Below, one piece after another: positions 8,686 through 16,992 of a DNA stretch of 64,000 bases. The translations under genes were made by a program, and so were the position numbers. The notes beneath the pieces were generated by a model that was not told the DNA's origin, searched no databases, and saw nothing but the letters and a program-made list of their open reading frames with translations. The DNA lies in NCBI GenBank assembly GCA_910589145.1, contig CAJUSD010000004.1, forward strand, positions 111,490 to 175,489. The letters are read 5' to 3'. The stretch is from an uncultured Oscillospiraceae bacterium (lineage in GTDB: Bacteria > Bacillota > Clostridia > Oscillospirales > Ruminococcaceae). Every line of letters begins with the position of its first letter. Position 1 is the first letter of the stretch.

Positions 8686-9105
8686 TTATTTATCTCCAAT
8701 TTTTATTTCCTGCTCAAAGCACCATTTAGCAATGTCGGATACTAAGTCAAAAGGAATAGGCTTATTAATAGGTAAACGGATGGCGCCTTTGCTGGTTTTA
8801 TATTTATCCAGTCTGTCCTGAAAAAATGCTGTGGCTTCTTCTCCTGGATATAAACCAATATCATTTTTATTAGCCGCAAAGTGGATGATATTCCGTTTCT
8901 TTTTCCATGTTGGCATACTCCATGAAATACATTCGTCAGCATCTGGAATTGCCTGATGAATGGTTTCCCTCATTTTTACAAGTATGGGCTGAATATTTGG
9001 CTCCTGCCTTTCAATATATTCATCTATTGTAGCAGGTTTAGAACCACAATAATGGCTTTGGTGTTCCCTTTTAAACTGTCTTTTGCATTTTGGACATTCC
9101 CACAT
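8686..9105 (-). CDS. DUF1801/YdhG-like protein with an N-terminal zinc ribbon
   Basis: 139 aa. Residues 1-20 carry CPKCKRQFKREHQSHYC, a CxxC...HxxxC zinc-ribbon-like module; the rest (IDEYIERQEPNIQPILVKMR...ISWSMPTWKKKRNIIHFAANKNDIGLYPGEEA) is a DUF1801 domain of the YdhG/frataxin-like fold. DUF1801 proteins have been linked to iron handling, but function is not established. GGAGGATA precedes ATG 9105. It follows the vanY-like gene by 20 bases on the same strand and is probably cotranscribed. Confidence 0.75.
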   Translation of the reverse strand: MWECPKCKRQFKREHQSHYCGSKPATIDEYIERQEPNIQPILVKMRETIHQAIPDADECISWSMPTWKKKRNIIHFAANKNDIGLYPGEEATAFFQDRLDKYKTSKGAIRLPINKPIPFDLVSDIAKWCFEQEIKIGDK

Positions 9106-9125
9106 TATTTGATATCCTCCGTAAA

Positions 9126-9989
9126 CTAATTTCTTTTAAGGTATTCTTCCAGGCATTCCCCTTTACGATAGATTTCCATCGCGATTTCCTTCCCCACATA
9201 GCGGTAATGCCAGGGTTCGTACATAATACCGGTGATTTCGCTCTTGTCGTTGGGATAACGGAGAATAAAACCATATTCCCAACAATGGGCGAGCAGCCAT
9301 TTTTGGACTCCGGTTTCCTCCTGGGACTCATCCAGGCTCTGGTTATTCAAATCGACAATATCAACAGCCAAACCTAACTGATGTTCACTGGTTCCTGGTA
9401 TGGCGACAGCTTTTGCTGCTTCTTGTTCCGCCTCTGCCTGGGACAGACCCATAGCGAGCATCGTATCAATCTGTTTTTTGAATAACTTTTTCTGTTTTTC
9501 CATACTGCGGTAGGAGGAACAGATAACAGGGGATAGCCCCTCAGCGCGGCAAGCGTCCATCATATCCTGTAAAGCCGGGTAGCAGCGTTCATCTACAGCC
9601 TGGTCATTTTTCAATTCTGTCAAGGCAATAGAATGATTTTCTGGAATTGGATTCCAAGGATTCACTAAAATTAGATTCCACTGCTCCTTATCTATCTTAG
9701 GCGCAGCGCCGGACTGTTCTTTTTCTGATTGGGAGGAAGGAGTCTCTTTAGGCATGCTGACAGCTTTCTGCAAAGGGGCCTGAGAGGGTACCGCTTGGGA
9801 AACAGATGTTGTTTGTGGAATTGACTGGCTTTCACTAGGCTGGGGATTCTGCTCTGATGCCATATATGCTGTAAACAGCCCCATTAAAAGAACAACAAAA
9901 AGAGTTATGACAAATACTTTGAGAGCATAGCTTTTTTGACGTTTATGGTATCTGCGGTGCGAATGGCTATGGTATTCTCTGGTTGACAT
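9126..9989 (-). CDS. Membrane-anchored D-Ala-D-Ala carboxypeptidase, VanY/DacB M15B family
   Basis: 287 aa. A basic N-terminus with RRYHKRQK is followed by one membrane segment (about 25-45), a Ser/Pro/Gln-rich spacer (about 48-95), and an extracellular M15B peptidase domain. Zinc and catalytic motifs are GTSEHQLGLAVDI (SxHxxGxAxD) and MYEPWHYRYVG (ExWH). Enzymes of this family trim terminal D-Ala from peptidoglycan stems. It is not next to vanA/vanR genes, so a housekeeping wall-trimming role is more likely than vancomycin resistance. It leads a likely two-gene unit with the DUF1801 gene. Confidence 0.88.
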   Translation of the reverse strand: MSTREYHSHSHRRYHKRQKSYALKVFVITLFVVLLMGLFTAYMASEQNPQPSESQSIPQTTSVSQAVPSQAPLQKAVSMPKETPSSQSEKEQSGAAPKIDKEQWNLILVNPWNPIPENHSIALTELKNDQAVDERCYPALQDMMDACRAEGLSPVICSSYRSMEKQKKLFKKQIDTMLAMGLSQAEAEQEAAKAVAIPGTSEHQLGLAVDIVDLNNQSLDESQEETGVQKWLLAHCWEYGFILRYPNDKSEITGIMYEPWHYRYVGKEIAMEIYRKGECLEEYLKRN

Positions 9990-10288
9990 TTTAAAAATCC
10001 CTTCTTTATTTGTTTTCCTGATTCACATACATTTCGTGGAATATTACTAATAGAATTAGTTCCTATTCCATCAAAATTATTTTATGATAAGTATGACGCA
10101 TTATTTCAATTATACTACTGGATATTATGAAAAACAAGTGATTTTGTTTAGGCATAGGTCATAATTTGAAAACAACATTTATCCATGGAAAGAGACATAA
10201 AAAAGTACAGAAATTCTTCGATTTACACAAAAATATCAAACCGTTACACAAATAAATTTGCAAGAAAGTAGAATCTGCCTGCATCTAT
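9990..10288. other. Gene-free AT-rich stretch
   Basis: No credible gene, repeat or strong hairpin is seen between the divergent genes at 9989 and 10469. It presumably holds the promoter of the vanY-like unit, which I could not place with confidence. Confidence 0.5.
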
Positions 10289-10317
10289 TTGACAAAGCGA
10301 AATGAATGTGATAGAGT
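10289..10317 (+). promoter_or_regulatory. Candidate promoter of the MYG1-family gene
   Basis: TTGACA (10289-10294), 17-base spacer, TAGAGT (10312-10317). It leaves a leader of about 145 bases that includes a small hairpin, TTTCCTG/CAGGAAA near 10340. Confidence 0.5.
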
Positions 10318-10468
10318 ACAGACGATGCAGTTTGACGTTTCCTGCATACAGGAAACACTTCCACAGAAAGAACATATAATATCCGGGGTGTAGTCGTATA
10401 TTGAAAAAATTTGCACAATGGTACTATATGGGCTTTCAATATTCTTTCAGGAATGAGAGGGATAATTT

Positions 10469-11314
10469 ATGGATCGCAGTTACAGCAAGGCAATGACCCA
10501 TGGAGGTAAATTCCATGCGGATGACGTATTCTCTTCCGCGCTTCTGTACATCCTGTTTCCTGGGATAGAAATAACGAGAGGTTATGTAGTCCCGGCGGAT
10601 TTTGACGGGATTGTATTTGATATTGGAGGCGGGATGTTTGACCATCACCAGAATGACATACCTGTACGCGAAAACGGCGTTCCCTATGCGGCTTTTGGAC
10701 TGCTGTGGCGTGAGTATGGAAATGCCCTGTTAGGGGAAGATGCGGCGAAAAAATTTGACGAATCCTTTATACAGCCTCTTGATTTGGATGATAACACCGG
10801 CTGCGGCTGCCAGCTTGCATCTGTAATCTCCTCTTTTAATCCAAACTGGGATTCGGCTGATACATTTGACCAATGTTTTGAAAGGGCGGTTGAAATGGCT
10901 AAGGAGATTCTTGCCAATCAGTTTGACACTATTTTGAGCAAGCAGCGCGCTGTGGAGTATGTACAAAACGCTTATAATAACGCAGAGGATAAGAGGATTG
11001 TCTTTCTGCCTAAGTTTGCTCCATGGAAAGAGTTTTTAAGTGAGACAGAGGCAATGTTTGTTATTTTTCCATCCTTGAGAGGTGGCTTTAATGTTCAGGT
11101 GATACCGTCCCCTGAAACGAAAGAGGCTAAATGCCTTTTCCCTGCAGCATGGGCGGGGGAACCTTCATGGGATTTGCCAAGGATTTCTGGAGTTCCTTCT
11201 ATGTCATTCTGCCATAATGGGAGATTTTTGATTACTGTTTCCAAGCTTGATGATGCTTATTTGGCGTGTCAGATTGCTATGAGGTCTTCGCTGCATCGTA
11301 CCCCCGCAGTTTAA
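10469..11314 (+). CDS. MYG1-family (UPF0160) metal-dependent hydrolase
   Basis: 281 aa with the DHH-like metal site of the MYG1 family: THGGKFHADDVFS near the start, DIGGGMFDHHQ at about residues 51-61 and PLDLDDN near 110. Eukaryotic MYG1 is a 3'-5' RNA exonuclease; the bacterial members are uncharacterised, so nuclease activity is inferred by family. GAGAGGGATAA precedes ATG 10469. It is monocistronic, with its own promoter and a strong terminator just after it. Confidence 0.82.
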   Translation: MDRSYSKAMTHGGKFHADDVFSSALLYILFPGIEITRGYVVPADFDGIVFDIGGGMFDHHQNDIPVRENGVPYAAFGLLWREYGNALLGEDAAKKFDESFIQPLDLDDNTGCGCQLASVISSFNPNWDSADTFDQCFERAVEMAKEILANQFDTILSKQRAVEYVQNAYNNAEDKRIVFLPKFAPWKEFLSETEAMFVIFPSLRGGFNVQVIPSPETKEAKCLFPAAWAGEPSWDLPRISGVPSMSFCHNGRFLITVSKLDDAYLACQIAMRSSLHRTPAV

Positions 11315-11325
11315 GGGGAGAAATA

Positions 11326-11364
11326 AGGGCTTGCTGAAATTTTTCAGCAAGCCCTTTAAATTTT
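11326..11364. terminator. Bidirectional intrinsic terminator
   Basis: AGGGCTTGCTGAAA pairs perfectly with TTTCAGCAAGCCCT across a two-base gap, with T/A-rich flanks. It separates the convergent MYG1 and MFS genes. Confidence 0.85.
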
Positions 11365-11397
11365 GGGAGAGGGGAGATTAGAATGAGGCAGAAAAAC

Positions 11398-12660
11398 TTA
11401 AGAATTGGCTTGACCAGTCACCAGTGTTTTTTCCCAAAAATTTTTAAAAAAGCTAACAGACAGTAAGCCAATGGCAACAATGATAACGGCTGTAGGAATC
11501 AAAACCAAATAGACAGAAGAATAAAAACGATCAAAAAGAAACCCATATACAACCTGTCCGATTGGTTGAATACATAGCGTGGCAGTAGATGTATAAGCCA
11601 TAATTTTTCCAATCAAATCATCCGGCGTTTTTTGCTGGATAAGTGAAACTGTAAAAATAGAAAAAATGGTAATGGCAAATTGCATACCGCAAAAAGAGAT
11701 TATCATGATTAAATATTTTATAAACATACTGACCGGAAGGAGAAAGGAAATGCCAGCGGGAAGCAGGCATAAACCAAGAGCAGAGAGAACAAAAGAAAGT
11801 TTGCATATTTTCAATTTTCCAGTAAGGAAGCCAGCGAAGATACTCCCTAAAATAGTGGCAATTGCTAACGAACTTTCTGCAGCGCCATAATATTTTGCGC
11901 CTAATCCTAAAACAGTACGTATCATATAGGGCAAACCGACCATGAGAATACCCATTACAAAAAATCTGGAAAGGGCGATTAAAAGCAGTATGTTCAAAAT
12001 ATCTGTCTGTTCCTTAAAAATATATTGCATACTTGATAAAAAATCCTGCTTAATGCCAGAAAGAATTCCTTTATCATTAGGTATCGTTCGAGAGCTTAAT
12101 TTTATAAAACATTCAAATAAAGCAGTCATAAAAAAACATAAAATACTTGCATACATCACAGGCTTCAATCCAAATGCAGAATAACATATACCTCCAAGCA
12201 TTGGCGCAGCCAAATAGGAGATGGAAGCAACTTGATTTACAACGGCATTCCCCCTTGTAATATGATCGCCTGTTAGCATAGACGGAATACATGCCTGTAC
12301 CGTAGGAGTTTCAAATGCGCCTAAAACGGAAAGGGCTACAAGTAGCACACTTATTATAATAAGGTCATTGCTTCCAGGTAAGAACACGGCTGCACCTAAA
12401 ACGGAAAATCCAGTTAAAGTATCTAATGCAACCATGATATTTCTTCGATTTGCCCGGTCTGCAAGGATACCGCCTAAAGGCGAAAGTAAAATTGTCGGAA
12501 TGGTTGCAAGGGATAAAATCCCGGCAAAGACAGCCGCCGATCCTGTTGTCTCCAACACATACATTGATAAGGCAAGCTTTAGTATAAAGTTTCCAAATAG
12601 GGAGCTGGCCTGCCCTAAAATGAGAAGAAGAAAATTTTTAGTCAGTAATTTGTCTTTCAT
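11398..12660 (-). CDS. MFS drug-efflux-type transporter
   Basis: 420 aa with about twelve hydrophobic segments and an MFS motif A-like loop, GGILADRANRRNIMV, between segments 2 and 3. Layout is that of MefA/antibiotic-efflux MFS proteins (MFS_3). I chose ATG 12660 (MKDKLLTKNFLLL) because GGAAAGGAATAA precedes it within the end of tetR; the open frame continues upstream through tetR but that part is out of frame with any known domain. The start is four bases after the tetR stop codon, so the two are translated from one message and the transporter should be induced by the TetR ligand. Confidence 0.87.
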   Translation of the reverse strand: MKDKLLTKNFLLLILGQASSLFGNFILKLALSMYVLETTGSAAVFAGILSLATIPTILLSPLGGILADRANRRNIMVALDTLTGFSVLGAAVFLPGSNDLIIISVLLVALSVLGAFETPTVQACIPSMLTGDHITRGNAVVNQVASISYLAAPMLGGICYSAFGLKPVMYASILCFFMTALFECFIKLSSRTIPNDKGILSGIKQDFLSSMQYIFKEQTDILNILLLIALSRFFVMGILMVGLPYMIRTVLGLGAKYYGAAESSLAIATILGSIFAGFLTGKLKICKLSFVLSALGLCLLPAGISFLLPVSMFIKYLIMIISFCGMQFAITIFSIFTVSLIQQKTPDDLIGKIMAYTSTATLCIQPIGQVVYGFLFDRFYSSVYLVLIPTAVIIVAIGLLSVSFFKNFWEKTLVTGQANS

Positions 12661-12664
12661 TTGT

Positions 12665-13318
12665 TTATTCCTTTCCAATTGATGAAATATTTTCAAGGAG
12701 CTTTTCTGCAAAAGACATTGTTTCACTGTCCAAAATAGGCAACCCCATTTTGGAAAGGGCTTCCATAACAAAACGATATTTATGGCGGATTTCTTCATCG
12801 GTGGCGGGGTACACTGACGGCATGAGCCAAAAGTTAATAAGGGGCAGCAGTTCGGAAAGTTCTTTTGTATATTCTGTTTTGATAGAACCATCCCTCCTGC
12901 CTTCTTCCAGGAGTTCCAGCCACAGCGGGGTTAGTATCTGTTTGTTTTGTTCCACTGCTGCTGCTAAGATATGCGGATCTTTGAGGATAGAGACCGCTTG
13001 TGCATTTAGATGATTGCGCTGTTCATCAGACTGATTGAGTGCAAGCAGTTCTTTGATTTTCTGCAAACCGTTTAAATCTGCGCGTGCCTTAACTGCTTCA
13101 AAGGGGTTATTTTCAAAAAACATCTGGTTCCCTAATTTGTGCATAACTTCCTCTTTGCTTTGAAAGAAACGATAAAACATTCCTTTCGCGCCGCCTGCGG
13201 CGCTCATGATATCGGAAACGGAGGTTTCCTCATACCCTTTTGACATAAACAAGTTTCGTGCGGCGTTGATAATTTCCATTTCCCATTCTTCTGGTGTCTT
13301 TTTTACAGGGCGGGCCAT
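12665..13318 (-). CDS. TetR-family repressor
   Basis: 217 aa. The N-terminal helix-turn-helix reads IINAARNLFMSKGYEETSV...GGAKGMFYRFFQSKEEV, typical TetR; the C-terminal ligand domain is not assignable. It controls itself and the downstream MFS pump: a 23-bp perfect inverted repeat (13333-13383) overlaps its own -10. Binding would shut off the bicistronic message until an effector is bound. Confidence 0.93.
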   Translation of the reverse strand: MARPVKKTPEEWEMEIINAARNLFMSKGYEETSVSDIMSAAGGAKGMFYRFFQSKEEVMHKLGNQMFFENNPFEAVKARADLNGLQKIKELLALNQSDEQRNHLNAQAVSILKDPHILAAAVEQNKQILTPLWLELLEEGRRDGSIKTEYTKELSELLPLINFWLMPSVYPATDEEIRHKYRFVMEALSKMGLPILDSETMSFAEKLLENISSIGKE

Positions 13319-13332
13319 ATTTTTTCCCCCTT

Positions 13333-13383
13333 CTGCTGATATAATAGTTATTGACTATTGGTCAATAACTATTATATCAGCAG
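13333..13383. promoter_or_regulatory. TetR operator: perfect 23-bp inverted repeat
   Basis: Arms 13333-13355 and 13361-13383 are exact complements around TATTG; the inner part is GTTATTGAC/GTCAATAAC. The right arm contains the -10 of the tetR promoter, so the site and promoter cannot be used together. On RNA it would also fold, but its place over the promoter favours an operator. Confidence 0.9.
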
Positions 13384-13399
13384 CTTTATATTTTGTCAA
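13371..13399 (-). promoter_or_regulatory. Consensus SigA promoter of tetR-MFS
   Basis: On the minus strand TTGACA (13399-13394), 17-base spacer, TATAAT (13376-13371). Both hexamers are perfect. The -10 lies inside the operator. Confidence 0.88.
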
Positions 13400-13523
13400 C
13401 TTAGTATCTACTGCTCTTTTTAGGCTTTTTCATTAAAAATTAAAATTTAATTTTATCTTTTAAGAAAGACAGATTATTTTGTATTGCTTATATGGTTGAG
13501 ATAGGATATCCTAGTATATATAC

Positions 13524-13860
13524 TAACGTGAGTTTGACGAAATTTTATGCTTTTCTGCTTGCGGTACGCCATCATGGCTGCAAGAGGAAACTTTAAGCTC
13601 TGTCCAGCTCTGCCCGCTCTAAGCTAGTACCAATCCCAGTCTTATCCCACCCCCTGAGCAATTTCACGAAGTGGTTAGCCATCAGCCTTTTAGGCAAGGT
13701 TTCCGTTTGTTTTAGCAAGCTGGGGATTTCGCCCTCTGCGGAGGGCGACCAGGGCTGTCTGCCCTGGACCTGACAGGGGGCTTTTGAGGAAAGCCCCCTT
13801 GACCCGAAACCTTTTTAATCCGCCCCAGCTTATACTCATCTTAGGTTATTCCCGCAAATC
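13524..13860 (-). repeat. Dispersed hairpin element R1, copy C
   Basis: Reads on the minus strand from 13860: GATTTGCGGGAATAACCT, AATAAGCT-like spacer, GGCGGATTAAAAAGGTTTC, a doubled hairpin I (AGGGGGCTTT/AAAGCCCCCT-like, then CCAGGGCagacaGCCCTGG), hairpin II (TCGCCCTC/GAGGGCGA), CCCCAGCTTGCT, a central part closely matching copy A (GGGATAAGActGGGATTGG), CTCTTGCAGCCATGATGGCG, and the right end TCAAACTCACGTTA. With the tetR operator it fills the gap from 13319 to 13890. Confidence 0.85.
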
Positions 13861-13890
13861 AGCTTTGAAATTCTCTTTAGGAGGAACGAT

Positions 13891-16800
13891 ATGATAGACC
13901 CTATCTTCCAACAATTCCAAAATCCATCCTCTCAATACCGTTCCGCTCCCTTCTGGGCATGGAACAGCAGTCTATCTCCTGATGAAATAGAACGTCAAAT
14001 CCGCGACATGAAAAAACAGGGAATAGGCGGTTTTTTTATCCATTCCCGTGAAGGCTTAGAAACTCCCTATATGGGAGAAGAATGGTTCCATTGTATTCGC
14101 CGCGCAGTAGAAACCGCCAAAGAACTGGACATGAAAGCCTGGCTTTACGATGAAGACCGGTGGCCATCTGGAACAGCCGGCGGTGCAATCATGGAATCTG
14201 GCGGAGACGATTCCCGTTATAAAGGATTAACCCTCCAATTATCCCAAACGCTCCCCAACGATTCATCAAATATCCAAGCAATATACCATGTTTGGGCAAA
14301 AGGAATGGAATGCACACATTATGAACGTTTCATGAATCCAGAACCATTCCAAAGCGTTACCCTCCCTGAAGGGGAATATTATATGGTTTTCCGAGTAGAA
14401 ATCTGTTTTAAAAGTGAATGGTTTAATGATGAAACCCCTCCTGATAATTTAAACGCTGCATCAGTACACCGGTTTATAGAGGCAACCCATAAGAAATATT
14501 TTTTACATGAGGGAGGGGAGTTCGGAAAAACCATCCCTGGAATTTTTACCGACGAGCCTGGTCTGGCGGACAGCCATACACATTTTCCAGAGGATCGCGC
14601 CTGGCTGCCCTGGACATATTCCCTGCCGGAATTTTTCCAGCAACAGAGGGGATATGATATTTTTGATACTTTGCCTGTAATTTTCTTTAATGGAGAGGGC
14701 CAGGAAAAAGCCCGCCATGATTTTTGGCGGACAATCACGGAGCTATACGACCAGGCATATTTTCAGCAAATAGGGGAATGGTGTACAAAAAAAGGCCTGG
14801 CCTTTACCGGGCATTTGCTTCAGGAGGATAAACTGGGGCTGGGTACTAAGGTAGGCGGTGCTGTTATGCCCCATTACCGCCATATGGCTGTACCCGGAAT
14901 TGATATGCTGACTGAACGGTGCGCAGAAACGATAACTGTTAAACAGTGTTCCAGCGTCGTTAATCAGCTTGGAAAAAAGTGGATGCTTTCAGAAACATAT
15001 GGCTGTACTGGCTGGGATTTTACTTTTGACGGTCAGAAATGGATTGGAGATTGGCAGTTTGTCCATGGGGTAAATATCCGCTGCCAGCATCTGGCCCTTT
15101 ATTCTATTGCCGGATGCCGGAAAAGGGATTATCCCCCTGTTTTTAATTATCAAACTGCCTGGTGGAATAAAAATCATGATATAGACGATTATTTTTCCCG
15201 GATTTCTTTGGTCATGTCTGAAGGGGACGCTATACGCGATGTGCTTGTCCTGCATCCAGCGTCTACAGCGTGGAGCAGAATGGGATGTAATCCCTATGGA
15301 GTGCCTCACCGCTCCCGTGACCGTGACCTGCCTGCAATTAATGCTTACGGCGAGCAGTTTAACCAGTTCCTAGCTTATCTTTCTGGGTGTCATTTTGATT
15401 TTGACCTGGGAGATGAAACGATTCTTTCTCAGGAAGGCGGTATAAAAGATGGAAAGTTTACGGTTGGCCGTATTCCTTATTCCGTTGTGGTGATTCCTCC
15501 TATTGATACGATGTTTGAATCTACATTTAAATTGTTGAAACAATTTCTGGATTCTGGCGGGAAAGCCGTTGCTGTCCAGCCTGTTCCAACCATGATAGAA
15601 GGAGTTCCTGATTCTGCACTGGAGCAGATTTTTGCACATCCGAACCTTACAATTGTAGAAAGGGAAAATCAGGTTTGTCATATTCTGGAAGGCATCCTTT
15701 CCCGCCGCGTTTCCCTCACTGGTTCAGACGGCTGCGAAATCCCTCATCTGCTCTATCTCTTAAAAGACTGTGGAAATTATTTTTCCCTCTTTGTTGTTAA
15801 CAACGACCGCCGGCGAGGATATCCTGTGCTCCTTTCTGCCGCTATCTCTGGAAAGATCACCCAGCTCGACCCCTTGACCGGAAACTGCCGGGAACGTTCT
15901 TCCTCCCATCCGGCTCGGATGGAACTTTCTGAATATTTTTATGGCAATGAATCTAAGCTTTTTATAATAGAAAAAAATTCTCCTATGACTGTTGGCCAGG
16001 AGGAACCCCCTGTCAATCCTGATTGTTTGAGGGAATCATGTGTTTCGGCTGCTGCCCCGCATTATCAGTACTCCCTCGATCAGCCCAATGCTTTGACACT
16101 GGATAAATGCCGCTGGAGATTCCTTGACGGTACTTGGTCTGATGAAATGGATGTTTGGAGAGCGCAGGATCAGATCCGATCTGCTTTAGGAATGCGGCCT
16201 GTTTATACAAACGGTATTTTGCAGCGCTATAAATGGATTAATTCTCCCCATCCAAAGGATGGCGTTCCTGTAGAATTCTCTTTCTGCTTCCAGGTTCGGG
16301 ATATTCCTGATAGTGAATGCCATCTGGTTGTGGAGTATGCCGAGGATTACTCCTTTTCTTTTAACGGAATACCTCTTGAAACAAAACCAGACGGCTGGTT
16401 TATAGATCGTTCTTTCTCTAAAGTTCAGCTTCCCGCTTTCCTTCCAGGTGAAAATACCGTTGTGATTTCTACAAATTATCTAAATCGGATGGAATTTGAA
16501 GACTGCTATCTGATTGGTTCCTTTGGCGTAAATGCAAACAGGGAAATTACTCCCCTTCCCCAGTTCCTTGTCAATGGAGATTGGTGCTTGCAGGGACTCC
16601 CCCATTATGCTGGCACGGTTACATATCATGCTGAAATTCCAGTTCCTGATAAAATAAGAGGAAAATTTTTCCTCAGTTTTGATGAAATTTCTGCTTCTGT
16701 TGTTGGGGTTTCTGTAAACGGAAATTTTGTTGGGGATGTATTTACAGAATGTCAAAGGTATATAGATATTTCAGAATTCATCTGTGCAGGGGAAAGTCTG

Positions 16801-16983
16801 AATGTTGATATTGACGTTGTAAGCTCCCCAAGAAATTTATTGGGACCATTCCACCAAAGGGAAGGAAAAACTTTAAATACCAACGCAGGCTCCTTCCGCT
16901 GCATGGGTTTAAAGTACAGCCCAGAATATCACTTGCATCCTTATGGGGTTATGGGGATGATTCGTTTACATCAGTTTGGATAA
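13891..16983 (+). CDS. Large glycoside hydrolase, GH106-like/unclassified
   Basis: 1030 aa, no signal peptide, so probably cytoplasmic. The N-terminal part has the pattern seen in GH106-related hydrolases: FWAWNSSLSPDEIERQIRDM, GIGGFFIHSREG and AWLYDEDRWPSGTAGG, consistent with a TIM-barrel; IFTDEPGLADSH may hold a catalytic carboxylate. The C-terminal third has two galactose-binding-like beta-sandwiches (about 830-1010). GH106 enzymes include alpha-L-rhamnosidases, but the substrate here is not known. AGGAGGAACG precedes ATG 13891. It is followed nine bases later by a GH127-like gene, so the two probably act on one glycan. No sugar transporter is adjacent. Confidence 0.72.
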   Translation: MIDPIFQQFQNPSSQYRSAPFWAWNSSLSPDEIERQIRDMKKQGIGGFFIHSREGLETPYMGEEWFHCIRRAVETAKELDMKAWLYDEDRWPSGTAGGAIMESGGDDSRYKGLTLQLSQTLPNDSSNIQAIYHVWAKGMECTHYERFMNPEPFQSVTLPEGEYYMVFRVEICFKSEWFNDETPPDNLNAASVHRFIEATHKKYFLHEGGEFGKTIPGIFTDEPGLADSHTHFPEDRAWLPWTYSLPEFFQQQRGYDIFDTLPVIFFNGEGQEKARHDFWRTITELYDQAYFQQIGEWCTKKGLAFTGHLLQEDKLGLGTKVGGAVMPHYRHMAVPGIDMLTERCAETITVKQCSSVVNQLGKKWMLSETYGCTGWDFTFDGQKWIGDWQFVHGVNIRCQHLALYSIAGCRKRDYPPVFNYQTAWWNKNHDIDDYFSRISLVMSEGDAIRDVLVLHPASTAWSRMGCNPYGVPHRSRDRDLPAINAYGEQFNQFLAYLSGCHFDFDLGDETILSQEGGIKDGKFTVGRIPYSVVVIPPIDTMFESTFKLLKQFLDSGGKAVAVQPVPTMIEGVPDSALEQIFAHPNLTIVERENQVCHILEGILSRRVSLTGSDGCEIPHLLYLLKDCGNYFSLFVVNNDRRRGYPVLLSAAISGKITQLDPLTGNCRERSSSHPARMELSEYFYGNESKLFIIEKNSPMTVGQEEPPVNPDCLRESCVSAAAPHYQYSLDQPNALTLDKCRWRFLDGTWSDEMDVWRAQDQIRSALGMRPVYTNGILQRYKWINSPHPKDGVPVEFSFCFQVRDIPDSECHLVVEYAEDYSFSFNGIPLETKPDGWFIDRSFSKVQLPAFLPGENTVVISTNYLNRMEFEDCYLIGSFGVNANREITPLPQFLVNGDWCLQGLPHYAGTVTYHAEIPVPDKIRGKFFLSFDEISASVVGVSVNGNFVGDVFTECQRYIDISEFICAGESLNVDIDVVSSPRNLLGPFHQREGKTLNTNAGSFRCMGLKYSPEYHLHPYGVMGMIRLHQFG

Positions 16984-16992
16984 AAAATTAAA

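Noticed and set aside
9126..9989. Vancomycin-resistance vanY
   Set aside because: The M15B domain is present but there are no vanR/S/H/A/X genes nearby; a housekeeping carboxypeptidase is more likely.
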